Shown here: in pieces, positions 17,049 through 24,724 of the stretch
Position numbering within the stretch: the first letter of the stretch is position 1
Layout of the letters: each line of letters starts with the position of its first letter
Assembly (NCBI GenBank): GCA_027306755.1
Contig: DAHUZE010000016.1
Location: 1-53,725 of the forward strand
Direction: 5' to 3'
DNA length: 53,725 bases
Origin: Acidimicrobiaceae bacterium
GTDB lineage: Bacteria > Actinomycetota > Acidimicrobiia > Acidimicrobiales > RAAP-2
Notes under the pieces: model-generated
Databases searched by the model: none
What the model saw: only the letters and a program-made list of their open reading frames with translations
What the model was told of the DNA's origin: nothing
Program-made: the position numbers and the translations under genes

Positions 17049-17846
17049 TCAGCCCTCCAGCGTCGTCCCTCCGGCAAAGGTGGTCCCGACGCTGCGCCAG
17101 TAGCCGCCGATCATCTCGAGCGGGGCGATGCGGCCCAGCTCCTCGGTCGGCGACTCGAACAGCTCGAGCTCCGCGTCGCCCCGGAACGCCGGCCCCAGCT
17201 CCACGTCCACGCCGCGCATGGTCACCAACTCGTCCAGGGAGTCCCGGCCGTCGCCCTCGATCCGCGGCAGGAGGCGGTGGTGGAGCATGGGCAGTGCGTT
17301 CACGAAGCCGGAACCCTCAGACGGCCCGGTGATGGTGAAGCGAGCCGAGGCCAGCCGGCGATCCCCGGCCGCCAACGTGGCGCCGAACCGTCCGCCACGC
17401 TCCAGGCGGGGTCCGGCCCGTCCCACGGTGACCGGACGCGTCAGGTGGACCGAGCCGAGCTTCTTGGGGTAGCCCTGCACGTGGCCCCGGACCATCGCGA
17501 AGTCCTTGTCCACCCAGATGTAGACGCAGCGGGACCACAGCTGGCCGCGGCAGCGGCACCGGACCACGAAGAACGCCTCCTTGTACTGGAGGCGCACCGG
17601 GTCGGTGAGCTCTTCGAAGGTGTCCGAGCACGACTGCCAGTCGGCAACCACAAAGGCGACCGCGCCGGGGTCCTCGTCCTCGCGCGGCGGCTCGAGCGGG
17701 TCGGGCCGCAGCTCGGCCACGGCGGCGGGATCGGTGCGGTACTCGATGGTGAGCAGGTCCCCCGAGTAGTGCCAGGGCGGCGGGGGCAGCAGCGAGGCCC
17801 GGCCCGAGGCGGTCCGCGGGAACAGGAAGCCGTTGAGGCGAGCCAC
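17049..17846 (-). CDS. Acetoacetate-decarboxylase-family protein
   Basis: A 265-residue protein with the ADC fold. The key motif GYPKKLG near residue 127 contains the lysine pair whose second member forms the Schiff base in clostridial ADC. MRGVDVELGPAF and a C-terminal GGYW motif also fit. Family members include acetoacetate decarboxylase and other Schiff-base beta-keto-acid, lyase or hydratase enzymes, so the substrate is open. GTG 17846 is chosen because a TACGGT box lies 6 nt upstream. It is divergent from the HpaG-like gene, so it may be regulated with that cluster. Confidence 0.75.
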   Translation of the reverse strand: MARLNGFLFPRTASGRASLLPPPPWHYSGDLLTIEYRTDPAAVAELRPDPLEPPREDEDPGAVAFVVADWQSCSDTFEELTDPVRLQYKEAFFVVRCRCRGQLWSRCVYIWVDKDFAMVRGHVQGYPKKLGSVHLTRPVTVGRAGPRLERGGRFGATLAAGDRRLASARFTITGPSEGSGFVNALPMLHHRLLPRIEGDGRDSLDELVTMRGVDVELGPAFRGDAELELFESPTEELGRIAPLEMIGGYWRSVGTTFAGGTTLEG

Positions 17847-17852
17847 GGCCGC

Positions 17853-17875
17853 ACCGTACCATTCGCCCCCGTACG
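17853..17875. promoter_or_regulatory. Divergent -10 boxes
   Basis: On the minus strand TACGGT (17853-17858) lies 6 nt before GTG 17846 (leaderless). On the plus strand TACGAT (17870-17875) or TACCAT (17857-17862) could serve the HpaG-like gene with a leader of about 90 nt. Confidence 0.5.
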
Positions 17876-17970
17876 ATCAGCGGGGAGGGCCGGGCGCGCG
17901 GCGAGCGTGGCGCACCGGACCTGCCAGCTTGCCCAGCCGGACGCAGGATCCGGAGGAAGGAGCCCACGAG

Positions 17971-18819
17971 GTGACCGAGACGCGCCGGGTGCTGTTGGAC
18001 GGGGCCGCCGTGGAGGTGCGCCGGGCCGGCGACCGGCTGATTGCCGGCGACGGGCGCGTCGTGGCTGCCGAGGACGCCGTCCACCTGCCGCCGTGCACGC
18101 CGTCGAAGATCGTGTGCGTCCACCTCAACTACCGCAGCCGGGGAGAGGAGTTCATGATCTCCCTCGGCCCGGCGCCCACGTACTTCCACAAGCCCACGTC
18201 GGCCCTGAACGCTCACCGGGGCCACGTGGTCCGACCCGAGGGCTGCCAGTGGCTGAACTACGAGGGCGAGATCGCCATCGTCATCGGCACCACCTGCCGC
18301 AACGTGGACCCGGCCGACGTCGGGGCGGTGATCGCCGGCTTCACCGTGGCCAACGACTTCGGGCTGCACGACTTCCGGGACACCGATGCCGGTTCGATGC
18401 TGCGCGTGAAGGGGTCCGACACGCTCTGCCCGCTCGGGCCGGGCCTGGTGCGCGGCTGGGACTTCCGCCACAAGAGCATCCAGACCACGGTCAACGGGAG
18501 GACGGTGCAGTCCGGGACGACCGACGAGATGGTCTGGGACATGGAGTACCTGGTGGCAGACATCGCTCGCTTGATCTCCCTGTTCCCGGGGGACGTGATC
18601 CTGTCGGGCACGCCGGCCGGCTCCCGGCCGGTGCAGCCCGGGGACGAGGTGTCGGTGACCGTCGAGGGGCTGGGCACCCTCACCAACACCATCGTGACCG
18701 GCCCGGTCCCGGTGCGCACCGATGTGGGGGCGCAGCCCAGCTCTTCGGAGGAGGTCGTGTCCACGGCCCTGGGCGGGGACTGGGAGCTCCGGGGCGTGCG
18801 CCCACCCAAACGGGCGTGA
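17971..18819 (+). CDS. hpaG: Fumarylacetoacetate-hydrolase-family enzyme, HpaG-like isomerase/decarboxylase
   Basis: A 282-residue FAH-fold enzyme. VCVHLNYRSRGEE, PTYFHKPTSAL and the metal-binding EGEIAIVIG (Glu-x-Glu) are followed by ANDFGLHDFRD, RVKGSDTLCPLGP and GDVILSGTPAG. HpaG acts late in homoprotocatechuate breakdown, decarboxylating OPET and isomerising the product. GTG 17971 follows GGAGGAAGG by about 10 nt. Close neighbours HpaE-like and HpaD support the assignment. Other FAH-family substrates remain possible. Confidence 0.75.
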   Translation: MTETRRVLLDGAAVEVRRAGDRLIAGDGRVVAAEDAVHLPPCTPSKIVCVHLNYRSRGEEFMISLGPAPTYFHKPTSALNAHRGHVVRPEGCQWLNYEGEIAIVIGTTCRNVDPADVGAVIAGFTVANDFGLHDFRDTDAGSMLRVKGSDTLCPLGPGLVRGWDFRHKSIQTTVNGRTVQSGTTDEMVWDMEYLVADIARLISLFPGDVILSGTPAGSRPVQPGDEVSVTVEGLGTLTNTIVTGPVPVRTDVGAQPSSSEEVVSTALGGDWELRGVRPPKRA

Positions 18820-18829
18820 CCGGCGGCAA

Positions 18830-18835
18830 TAGCAT
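18830..18835 (+). promoter_or_regulatory. -10 box (TAGCAT) of the MarR gene
   Basis: TAGCAT lies 6 nt before GTG 18842, suggesting the regulator has its own leaderless promoter inside the cluster. Confidence 0.5.
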
Positions 18836-18841
18836 CGCCTT

Positions 18842-19354
18842 GTGACCAGTCGCTTCGTCACCGAGGATCCCGAGGAGCTCGTGCAGGCCGAGCGGGACGT
18901 CCGCGCCCGCATCGGCAACCAGGCATTCGACTTCGCGGCCATGGCCGTCGTGTCGAACATCTACCGGGCGGCGAACGTCATCCGGAACCACATGGAGCAG
19001 AAGGTCCTGTGCGACTACGACCTGTCCTGGGGCGCCTTCACCGTGCTCTTCGTGCTGTGGATCTGGGGCGACCAGGAGACGCGGCACCTGGCCGCCGAGG
19101 CTGGGGTGACCAAGGGCACCCTCACCGGGGTGCTCAAGACGCTCGAAGGTCGGAGCTTCGTGCGCAGGCGCCCCCACGTCGGTGACGGCCGGCTGGTGGT
19201 GGTCGGCCTGGAGCCCGCCGGCCTCGCGGCCATCGAGGACCTGTTCCCCCGGTTCAACGAGCAGGAGGCGTTCGCCAGCTCGAACCTGGACCCCGGGGAG
19301 ATGGCTCGCCTGGCCGGCCTGCTCCGGGTGGTCGTGCGCACGGTCCAGGGATGA
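18842..19354 (+). CDS. MarR-family transcriptional regulator
   Basis: A 170-residue winged-helix protein. The HTH reads TRHLAAEAGVTKGTLTGVLKTLEGRSFVRRRP, with the beta-wing HVGDGRLVVVGLEPAG; flanking helices would form the dimer interface. MarR proteins typically bind a phenolic ligand and release DNA. In hpa clusters the regulator HpaR is a MarR protein, which fits its position between hpaG-like and hpaE-like genes. The ligand is inferred, not seen. Confidence 0.85.
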   Translation: MTSRFVTEDPEELVQAERDVRARIGNQAFDFAAMAVVSNIYRAANVIRNHMEQKVLCDYDLSWGAFTVLFVLWIWGDQETRHLAAEAGVTKGTLTGVLKTLEGRSFVRRRPHVGDGRLVVVGLEPAGLAAIEDLFPRFNEQEAFASSNLDPGEMARLAGLLRVVVRTVQG

Positions 19355-19405
19355 CCGGGTAGCGTTCGGCAGCAAACAATCTCCGCCGGGGAGGGAATTT
19401 TGGCA

Positions 19406-20866
19406 GTGACGGCGCGGGTGGCAGGGGAGGACGTCTCCCTCGACCACTGGATCGGCGGGGAGCGCGTTCCCTCCGCCGGCCGGTTCCGTGACGTCAGCCC
19501 GATCGACGAGCGGGTGCTCGGCGAGGTGGCCGCCGGAGGCGCGGCTGAGGCCACCCTTGCGGTGGACGCCGCCCTGGACGCCTTCGAGACGTGGGGGCGC
19601 ACGTCACCGGCCGAGCGAGCGGCCGCCATGCACCGGATTGCCGACGGCGTCGAGGCCCGGATCCCGCAGCTGGCGGCGGTGGAGACCGAGGACAACGGCG
19701 CGCTGCTTCGCTCGCACCTCCGGGGCGTGATGCCACGGGTCGTGCACAACTTCCGCTTCTTTGCCGACTGGCTCCTCCAGCTGCGCCACGAGGATCTCGA
19801 CACCCGGGGCCACCGCAACCATGTGAGCTGGGACCCGGCCGGCGTGGCGGTGCTGGTCACGCCGTGGAACGCCCCGCTCATGCTCGAGACCTGGAAGGTG
19901 GCGCCGGCCCTGGCTGCAGGGGACACGGCCGTCCTGAAGCCGGCCGAGTGGGCGCCGCTCACCGCGTCGCTCCTGGCCGACATCACCGCTGACGCCGGCC
20001 TGCCTCCCGGCGTGCTGAACGTGGTCCAGGGAACCGGCGAGGAGGCCGGCGCGGCATTGGTGTCCGACCCCAGAGTGGCCCGCATCGGCTTTACTGGCTC
20101 GGTCCCCACCGCCCGGGCCATCGCCCGCCAGGCCGCGGCGAACCTGGTGCCCCTGAGCCTGGAGCTCGGAGGGAAGTCCCCCTTTCTGGTGTTCGCCGAC
20201 GCGGACATCGACCTGGCCGTGAGCCTGGCAGCCGAGCAGTACGACAACGCCGGGCAGGTGTGCCTGGCCGGCACCCGCCTGCTCGTGGACGCCGCCGTCC
20301 ACGACCGCTTCGTGGAGCTGCTGGTGGAACGGATCGCCGGTCTGCGCCAGGGTGACCCGCGGGACCCTTCGACCGACATCGGGCCCCAGGTGACCCGGGC
20401 CCACTTGGAGCGGGTGGACGGGTTCGTGCAGCGGGCCGTGGCCGACGGGGCGAGCGTCCTGGCCGGCGGCGGGCCCAACACGGAGCTGGGCGGCCTCTAC
20501 TACCGGCCCACCCTCCTGGTTGGTGCGGCGGAGGGGTCGGAGATCCTGACCGAAGAGGTGTTCGGACCCGTCCTCACCGTCCAGAGCTTCGGATCCGAGG
20601 AGGAAGCGGTGGCCATGGCCAACGCCACCCGGTTCGGCCTGGCCGCCACCGTCGTGACCTCCGGGGACGCCCGGGCCGAGCGGGTGGCGGGCGCGCTGGT
20701 GGCCGGCACGGTATGGGTCAACTGCTTCTTCGTCCGGGACCTTCGCGCCCCCTTCGGAGGGTCGAGGCAGTCCGGTGTGGGCCGCGAGGGTGGGAACTGG
20801 AGCTTCGACTTCTACTGCGACGTGAAGAACTCGGTGTTCGCGCCGAGCGCCCGCGGGAGGGCCTGA
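19406..20866 (+). CDS. hpaE: Aldehyde dehydrogenase, probable 5-carboxymethyl-2-hydroxymuconate semialdehyde dehydrogenase
   Basis: A 486-residue NAD(P)-dependent aldehyde dehydrogenase. It has VTPWNAPLMLETWKVAPALA, LKPAEWAP, GFTGSVPTA, LELGGKSPF (general-base Glu) and catalytic Cys286 in GQVCLAGTR, then EEVFGPVLTV. The start is GTG 19406, 10 nt after GGAGGG; a TTG at 19400 is also in frame. The HpaD and HpaG-like neighbours make the CHMS dehydrogenase of homoprotocatechuate catabolism most likely. Its stop codon overlaps the start of the glutamine-synthetase-like gene by 1 nt. Confidence 0.8.
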   Translation: MTARVAGEDVSLDHWIGGERVPSAGRFRDVSPIDERVLGEVAAGGAAEATLAVDAALDAFETWGRTSPAERAAAMHRIADGVEARIPQLAAVETEDNGALLRSHLRGVMPRVVHNFRFFADWLLQLRHEDLDTRGHRNHVSWDPAGVAVLVTPWNAPLMLETWKVAPALAAGDTAVLKPAEWAPLTASLLADITADAGLPPGVLNVVQGTGEEAGAALVSDPRVARIGFTGSVPTARAIARQAAANLVPLSLELGGKSPFLVFADADIDLAVSLAAEQYDNAGQVCLAGTRLLVDAAVHDRFVELLVERIAGLRQGDPRDPSTDIGPQVTRAHLERVDGFVQRAVADGASVLAGGGPNTELGGLYYRPTLLVGAAEGSEILTEEVFGPVLTVQSFGSEEEAVAMANATRFGLAATVVTSGDARAERVAGALVAGTVWVNCFFVRDLRAPFGGSRQSGVGREGGNWSFDFYCDVKNSVFAPSARGRA

Positions 20867-22155
20867 TGGACGCACGCTTCGACCGTGTCCGGGTGCTGTG
20901 GCCGGACCATCTGGGCCTGGCCCGCGGCAAGTACGTGCCGGCCAGCGAGCTCAGACGGGGGCTCCGCCACTGCACCGGCGTCTGGGCCCTCGGGTACAGC
21001 CGGGAGATGGTGCCCGGGGCCCCCGGGTCTCATTTCTTCGAGGGGCTCCCGGACATGACGGCGCGGGTGGACGAGTCGGCCGTCCGCCCGGGCTGGGAGG
21101 ACCGCACGGGGGTGGTGGTGGCGGACCTGGAGGAGCACGGCCAGCCGGTGGAGGTAGCACCGCGCAGCGCGCTGCACCGCGCCGTGGCGGCGTGGGGCGC
21201 GCGCGGCCTGCGCCCCAAGGTCGGCATCGAGCTCGAGGCCTACCTGATGGATCCGGACGGGAACGGCGGCTGGCGCCCCCTGGACACGCCGGGTGCCTTC
21301 GTCTACGGCACCGGCACCGCCGTGGACCCGGTGGGCCTCATCGACGAGATCTGGAGCCTGGCCGACCGCAGCGGATTGCCCATCGAGGCGATCAACAGCG
21401 AGTACGACACGCCGCAGTTCGAGTTCACCCTGAAGTACCGGGACGCCGTGGAGGCGGCGGACGACGCGTTCCTCTTCAAGGTCCTGGCCCGGGAGGTGGC
21501 GCAGCGCCACGGCCTGCTGATGACCTTCATGGGCAAGCCCTTCTCCGACCGCGGCGGCAGTGGACTGCATGTGAACTGCAGCCTCGCGGCGGCGAGCGGT
21601 GCCAATGCCTTCGACGACCCGTCCACCGACGACGGGATCTCCGAGACGGCCCGGCAGTGCATCGCCGGCATGGTGGAGCACCACGAGGCCCTGGCCGGGC
21701 TGCTGGCCCCCACCGTCAACGCCTACAAGCGGCTCGTCCCGGGTTCGCTGTCGGGCTGCTTCGCCAACTGGGGCCACGACCACCGGTCCGCCACCGTCCG
21801 GGTGCCACCCGACCGGGGCGACTCCACCCGGCTGGAACACCGGATGGCCGACGGGGCGGCCGTGGTCCACACGGCGGTGGCCGCCGTCCTGCAGGCCGCG
21901 CTGCTGGGGGTCACGGACCGGCTGCCCTGCCCGCCCCCGGAGACCGGCGACGGGTTCGAGGGCGCCAGCAACGGCCGCTGTGTGCCGCCCGACCTGGCCA
22001 CGGCGCTGGACAGGCTGGAAGCGGACGTCGCGCTGTGCGAGGCGATCGGGCCGGAGCTGGTGGCCCAGCACCTGGCCATCAAGCGGGCCGAGTGGGAGCG
22101 GTTCCGCCGGGCCACCACCGACTGGGAGATCCGCGAATACCTGCCGTTCCTGTAG
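20866..22155 (+). CDS. Glutamine-synthetase-family ligase (PuuA/GlnA3-type)
   Basis: A 429-residue GS-fold enzyme. It has KVGIELEAYL for metal binding, NSEYDTPQFEFTLKY, GSGLHVNCSL, NAYKRLVPGS, HRSATVRVP and a C-terminal RLEHRMADGAA. These are the GS motifs with changes typical of non-glutamine-forming members such as gamma-glutamylputrescine, gamma-glutamylethanolamide and gamma-glutamylanilide synthetases. The expected reaction is ATP-dependent gamma-glutamylation of an amine. The start codon overlaps the hpaE stop codon (TGATG), so both are made together. A gamma-glutamyl ligase inside an hpa-type operon is unusual. Confidence 0.85.
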   Translation: MDARFDRVRVLWPDHLGLARGKYVPASELRRGLRHCTGVWALGYSREMVPGAPGSHFFEGLPDMTARVDESAVRPGWEDRTGVVVADLEEHGQPVEVAPRSALHRAVAAWGARGLRPKVGIELEAYLMDPDGNGGWRPLDTPGAFVYGTGTAVDPVGLIDEIWSLADRSGLPIEAINSEYDTPQFEFTLKYRDAVEAADDAFLFKVLAREVAQRHGLLMTFMGKPFSDRGGSGLHVNCSLAAASGANAFDDPSTDDGISETARQCIAGMVEHHEALAGLLAPTVNAYKRLVPGSLSGCFANWGHDHRSATVRVPPDRGDSTRLEHRMADGAAVVHTAVAAVLQAALLGVTDRLPCPPPETGDGFEGASNGRCVPPDLATALDRLEADVALCEAIGPELVAQHLAIKRAEWERFRRATTDWEIREYLPFL

Positions 22156-22223
22156 GCCGTCCACGGGTGGGTCGGATCCGGCAGCGGGCCGGTCGCCCGA
22201 GCCGCCCGGCAGCACGGGCAGTC

Positions 22224-22256
22224 GTGCAGGGAAAGTGCAGGGAACGTGCAGGGGAA
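22224..22256 (+). repeat. Three 11-bp-spaced repeats of GTGCAGGGAA
   Basis: GTGCAGGGAA occurs at 22224 and 22235, and GTGCAGGGGAA at 22246, one helical turn apart. They sit directly upstream of the hpaD ribosome-binding site in a 110-bp gap. They could be an operator or simple slippage. Confidence 0.6.
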
Positions 22257-22265
22257 AGGAAGGGA

Positions 22266-23144
22266 ATGGGAGCAATCGTCGGGGCGGCGCTGGTCGCTCA
22301 TGTGCCGACCATCGTGATGCCCGAGGCGGAGCGGCGCCGCCTCAACGGCGGGAGGGACACCTCACTTGTGGACGGCCTCGAACGGATCCGGTCCGAGTTC
22401 CTCGACGAGCTCCGGCCGGACACCGTGGTCGTGTTCGACACCCACTGGTTCACCACGTTCGAGCACTGCCTGACCGCCCACGATCGACGCAGCGGTCGCT
22501 ACACCTCCGACGAGCTGCCACGGGGTATGGCCGGCGTGCCCTACGACGTGCCCGGGGATCCCGAGCTGGCCCGGGCCGTTGCCGAGGTGGGCACGCGCAC
22601 GCCCGGCACCTGGGTGCACGCTACCGACGATCCGCACGTGGCCATCCACTACCCGACGGTGAACCTGCTCGGGTTCCTCCAACGATCGGAGCGCTGGGTG
22701 TCGGTGAGCGTCTGCCAGACGGGCGAGGTGGAGGACTTCCTGCTCTTCGGCCAGGTGCTGGCCCAGGCGATCGAGGGTCTCGACCGCCGGGTGGTCCTCC
22801 TGGCGTCGGGCGGGATGAGCCACCGGTTCTGGCCCCTCCGGCAGCTGCGCGACCACGAGTCCTGCGACCCGGCCAACCTGATCAGCGACGAGGCCCGGGC
22901 GGCAGACGTGCGGGTGCTCGGCTGGCTCGAGGCCGGGGACCACGCCGCCGTGATCGACGGGATGGGCGCCTACCGGGCGGTGTCCCCCGAGGGACGCTTC
23001 GGGCATTACCTCATGATGGCGGGCGCCCTCGGGGGTCGGGCCTGGCGAGCGCCGGGGATCCGCTGCTCGGACTACGAGGCAGCCGCGGGCACCGGGCAGG
23101 CTCACGTCTTCTTCCCCCGGCCCGAGGGAGGCTGGACCGGCTGA
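22266..23144 (+). CDS. hpaD: 3,4-Dihydroxyphenylacetate (homoprotocatechuate) 2,3-dioxygenase
   Basis: A 292-residue class III (LigB-fold) extradiol dioxygenase that cleaves the catechol ring next to the hydroxyls using non-heme Fe(II). AHVPTIVMPE, VVFDTHWFTTFEHCL, YTSDELPRGM, LLASGGMSHRFWPL and the terminal GTGQAHVFFP align in order with enterobacterial HpaD. His in AHVP, His in DTHW and a downstream Glu are the likely iron ligands. It starts at ATG 22266 behind an AAGGAAGGG Shine-Dalgarno. This is the best-supported member of the aromatic cluster. Confidence 0.85.
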   Translation: MGAIVGAALVAHVPTIVMPEAERRRLNGGRDTSLVDGLERIRSEFLDELRPDTVVVFDTHWFTTFEHCLTAHDRRSGRYTSDELPRGMAGVPYDVPGDPELARAVAEVGTRTPGTWVHATDDPHVAIHYPTVNLLGFLQRSERWVSVSVCQTGEVEDFLLFGQVLAQAIEGLDRRVVLLASGGMSHRFWPLRQLRDHESCDPANLISDEARAADVRVLGWLEAGDHAAVIDGMGAYRAVSPEGRFGHYLMMAGALGGRAWRAPGIRCSDYEAAAGTGQAHVFFPRPEGGWTG

Positions 23145-23212
23145 GGCAGGTGGTCCGCCTGAGGCAGGTCTGCCGCCTCAGGCAGGTCTGCCGCCTCAGG
23201 CAGGACCGGCGG
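23141..23212. repeat. Four tandem 18-bp repeats with an internal hairpin
   Basis: Copies of CTGAGGCAGGTCTGCCGC or close variants start at 23141, 23159, 23177 and 23195. They cover the hpaD stop codon, the gap and the 3' end of the convergent gene. Because some copies read CTCAGG instead of CTGAGG, GCCTGAGGC (23157-23165) and GCCTCAGGC (23175-23183) form an inverted repeat. This could end transcription from both sides. Confidence 0.8.
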
Positions 23213-23864
23213 CGCGCGCCAGGTAGGCGTCCACCAGCTCCTGAGCCCGGGCCCGGGCCGCGGGCTCCTGGGCCGCCGTTTCAGCGACCAGGACGCCAGC
23301 GTCCAGGCCTGCCTCCTGCACCTCCGCCAGTCCGCCGTGCTCGATCCACCCCCGGAGCTGGGCCGCGTCCACCTCAGGATGGAACTGGACGGCCAGGTGC
23401 TGGCCCAAGGTGAACGCCTGCACGCCGACGTCGTTGGTGGCCAGCACCCTGGCGGTGGTCGGCACGACACAGCGGTCGCTGTGGAACTGCAGCCACGGGC
23501 CCGGGGAGACGGCGGGCCGGGCACCGGGCACGGGTTCCACCCTCACCCAGCCGATCTCCTTCACGGGCGCCCGCTCAACCGCTCCGCCGCAGGCGGCGGA
23601 CAGGAGCTGGGCGCCGAAGCAGATTCCCAGGACCGGCTGCTCCACGGTCTGCAGCCAGGCGATCTCGTCGGCGATCCACGGCGCGCCCTCGTTGACCGAC
23701 CAGGAGGCGCCGAGGACGACCACGTGGTCGAACGGCGCCGGGTCCGGCAGGCGCCCGCCGTCCGGGTTGAGGTGGACGGTCAGGGCCGCCCCCCGGGCGG
23801 CGAAGGCGTCGCCCACGAACCCGGCTGAGTCCTCCTCGTGGTGGCGAACGACGAGGACGCGCAC
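23196..23864 (-). CDS. Class I glutamine-amidotransferase-like protein
   Basis: A 222-residue GATase1-fold protein resembling the GMP-synthase-like stand-alone group. It contains VVLGASWSVNE, the nucleophile elbow GICFGAQLL (Cys82) and QFHPEVD with the His and Glu of the triad. Residues before and after show no second domain. It may hydrolyse glutamine or a gamma-glutamyl compound, which would fit the GS-like and PuuD-like neighbours. It is transcribed against hpaD and divergently from the PuuD-like gene. Confidence 0.8.
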   Translation of the reverse strand: MRVLVVRHHEEDSAGFVGDAFAARGAALTVHLNPDGGRLPDPAPFDHVVVLGASWSVNEGAPWIADEIAWLQTVEQPVLGICFGAQLLSAACGGAVERAPVKEIGWVRVEPVPGARPAVSPGPWLQFHSDRCVVPTTARVLATNDVGVQAFTLGQHLAVQFHPEVDAAQLRGWIEHGGLAEVQEAGLDAGVLVAETAAQEPAARARAQELVDAYLARAAGPA

Positions 23865-23870
23865 CGGCGC

Positions 23871-23911
23871 ACACTACAGCCGCCGTTGACGTGCCAGGCT
23901 CCCGGTACCAT
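23871..23911. promoter_or_regulatory. Divergent leaderless promoters
   Basis: On the minus strand TAGTGT (23871-23876) lies 6 nt before GTG 23864. On the plus strand TACCAT (23906-23911) lies 6 nt before ATG 23918. Neither gene shows a Shine-Dalgarno. Confidence 0.6.
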
Positions 23912-23917
23912 CGCCCG

Positions 23918-24724
23918 ATGGCGCCTGACGCCCCGCCCGTGCCCCGCCTGCCGCTCATCGGGGTGACCGGCCGGCGCTGGCCGGCGCGCCTGCTGGGGAA
24001 CAACGTCGTCCCCGCGGTATCCGAGGCTCAGTTCGACCTGCACTTCGTGGACTACTCCAGCGCCGTCACCGAGGCGGGCGGCCTGGTGGTCGGGCTCAGC
24101 CGGGACGCGCCGGTGGAGGCCATGGTCGACCGGCTCGACGGGCTGGTCCTGAGCGGCGGTGCCGACATCGACCCCGAGCGCTACGGAGCGGAGCTCGAGC
24201 CCGGATGCGGTCCGGTCGAGCGGGACCGGGACCGCTGGGAGCTGGCCATCCTCTCGGCGGCCATGGATCGGGGACTCCCCGTGCTGGGCATCTGCCGCGG
24301 GCTGCAGGTGCTCAACGTGCTCCGGGGCGGCACGCTCCTCCAGGACGTGGGGGTCGACTCGGGCGACGGGCATCCGCGGTTCGGACGGCCGAGCCACGAG
24401 GTGGCGCACCCCGTGCACTTGGAGGAGGGATCGCTGGCCGCTTCGGTCTACGGGACCGAGGTCCTGGCGAACAGCATCCATCACCAGGTGGTGGATCGGG
24501 TGGGGGACGGGCTGGTGGCCTCCGGCCGCTCGCCCGATGGCACCGTGGAGGCGTTGGAGCTGCCCGGCCGTCCCGTGCTGGCCGTCCAGTGGCACCCCGA
24601 GTCCCTCCGGCGTGCCGGCCCTGATGCGGGGTTCGGATGGCTGGTGGATGAGGCCTCGGCGTTCGCGGCCGATCCCGGGGCCCCGTTGCAAGGCCGGGTC
24701 GTTCGTTGCCAAACTTCCGCGTGA
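23918..24724 (+). CDS. Gamma-glutamyl-gamma-aminobutyrate hydrolase-like protein (PuuD family, peptidase C26)
   Basis: A 268-residue class I GATase-fold hydrolase. It has LIGVTGRRW at the N-terminus, LSGGADIDPERYG, the nucleophile motif LGICRGLQVLN (Cys126), NSIHHQ and VQWHPES for the His-Glu pair. PuuD removes glutamate from gamma-Glu-GABA in polyamine breakdown. With the GS-like ligase 2 kb upstream it forms the entry and exit of a gamma-glutamylation route. ATG 23918 is supported by the TACCAT box 6 nt upstream. The stop codon overlaps the P450 start. Confidence 0.82.
   Translation: MAPDAPPVPRLPLIGVTGRRWPARLLGNNVVPAVSEAQFDLHFVDYSSAVTEAGGLVVGLSRDAPVEAMVDRLDGLVLSGGADIDPERYGAELEPGCGPVERDRDRWELAILSAAMDRGLPVLGICRGLQVLNVLRGGTLLQDVGVDSGDGHPRFGRPSHEVAHPVHLEEGSLAASVYGTEVLANSIHHQVVDRVGDGLVASGRSPDGTVEALELPGRPVLAVQWHPESLRRAGPDAGFGWLVDEASAFAADPGAPLQGRVVRCQTSA

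Noticed and set aside
20898-23144. A 748-codon plus-strand frame starting inside the GS-like gene
   Set aside because: Only the part from 22266 (hpaD) is protein-like; the rest shadows the GS-like gene.
23141-23212. CRISPR-like array
   Set aside because: The four 18-bp units are directly adjacent with no spacers, and no cas gene is present.
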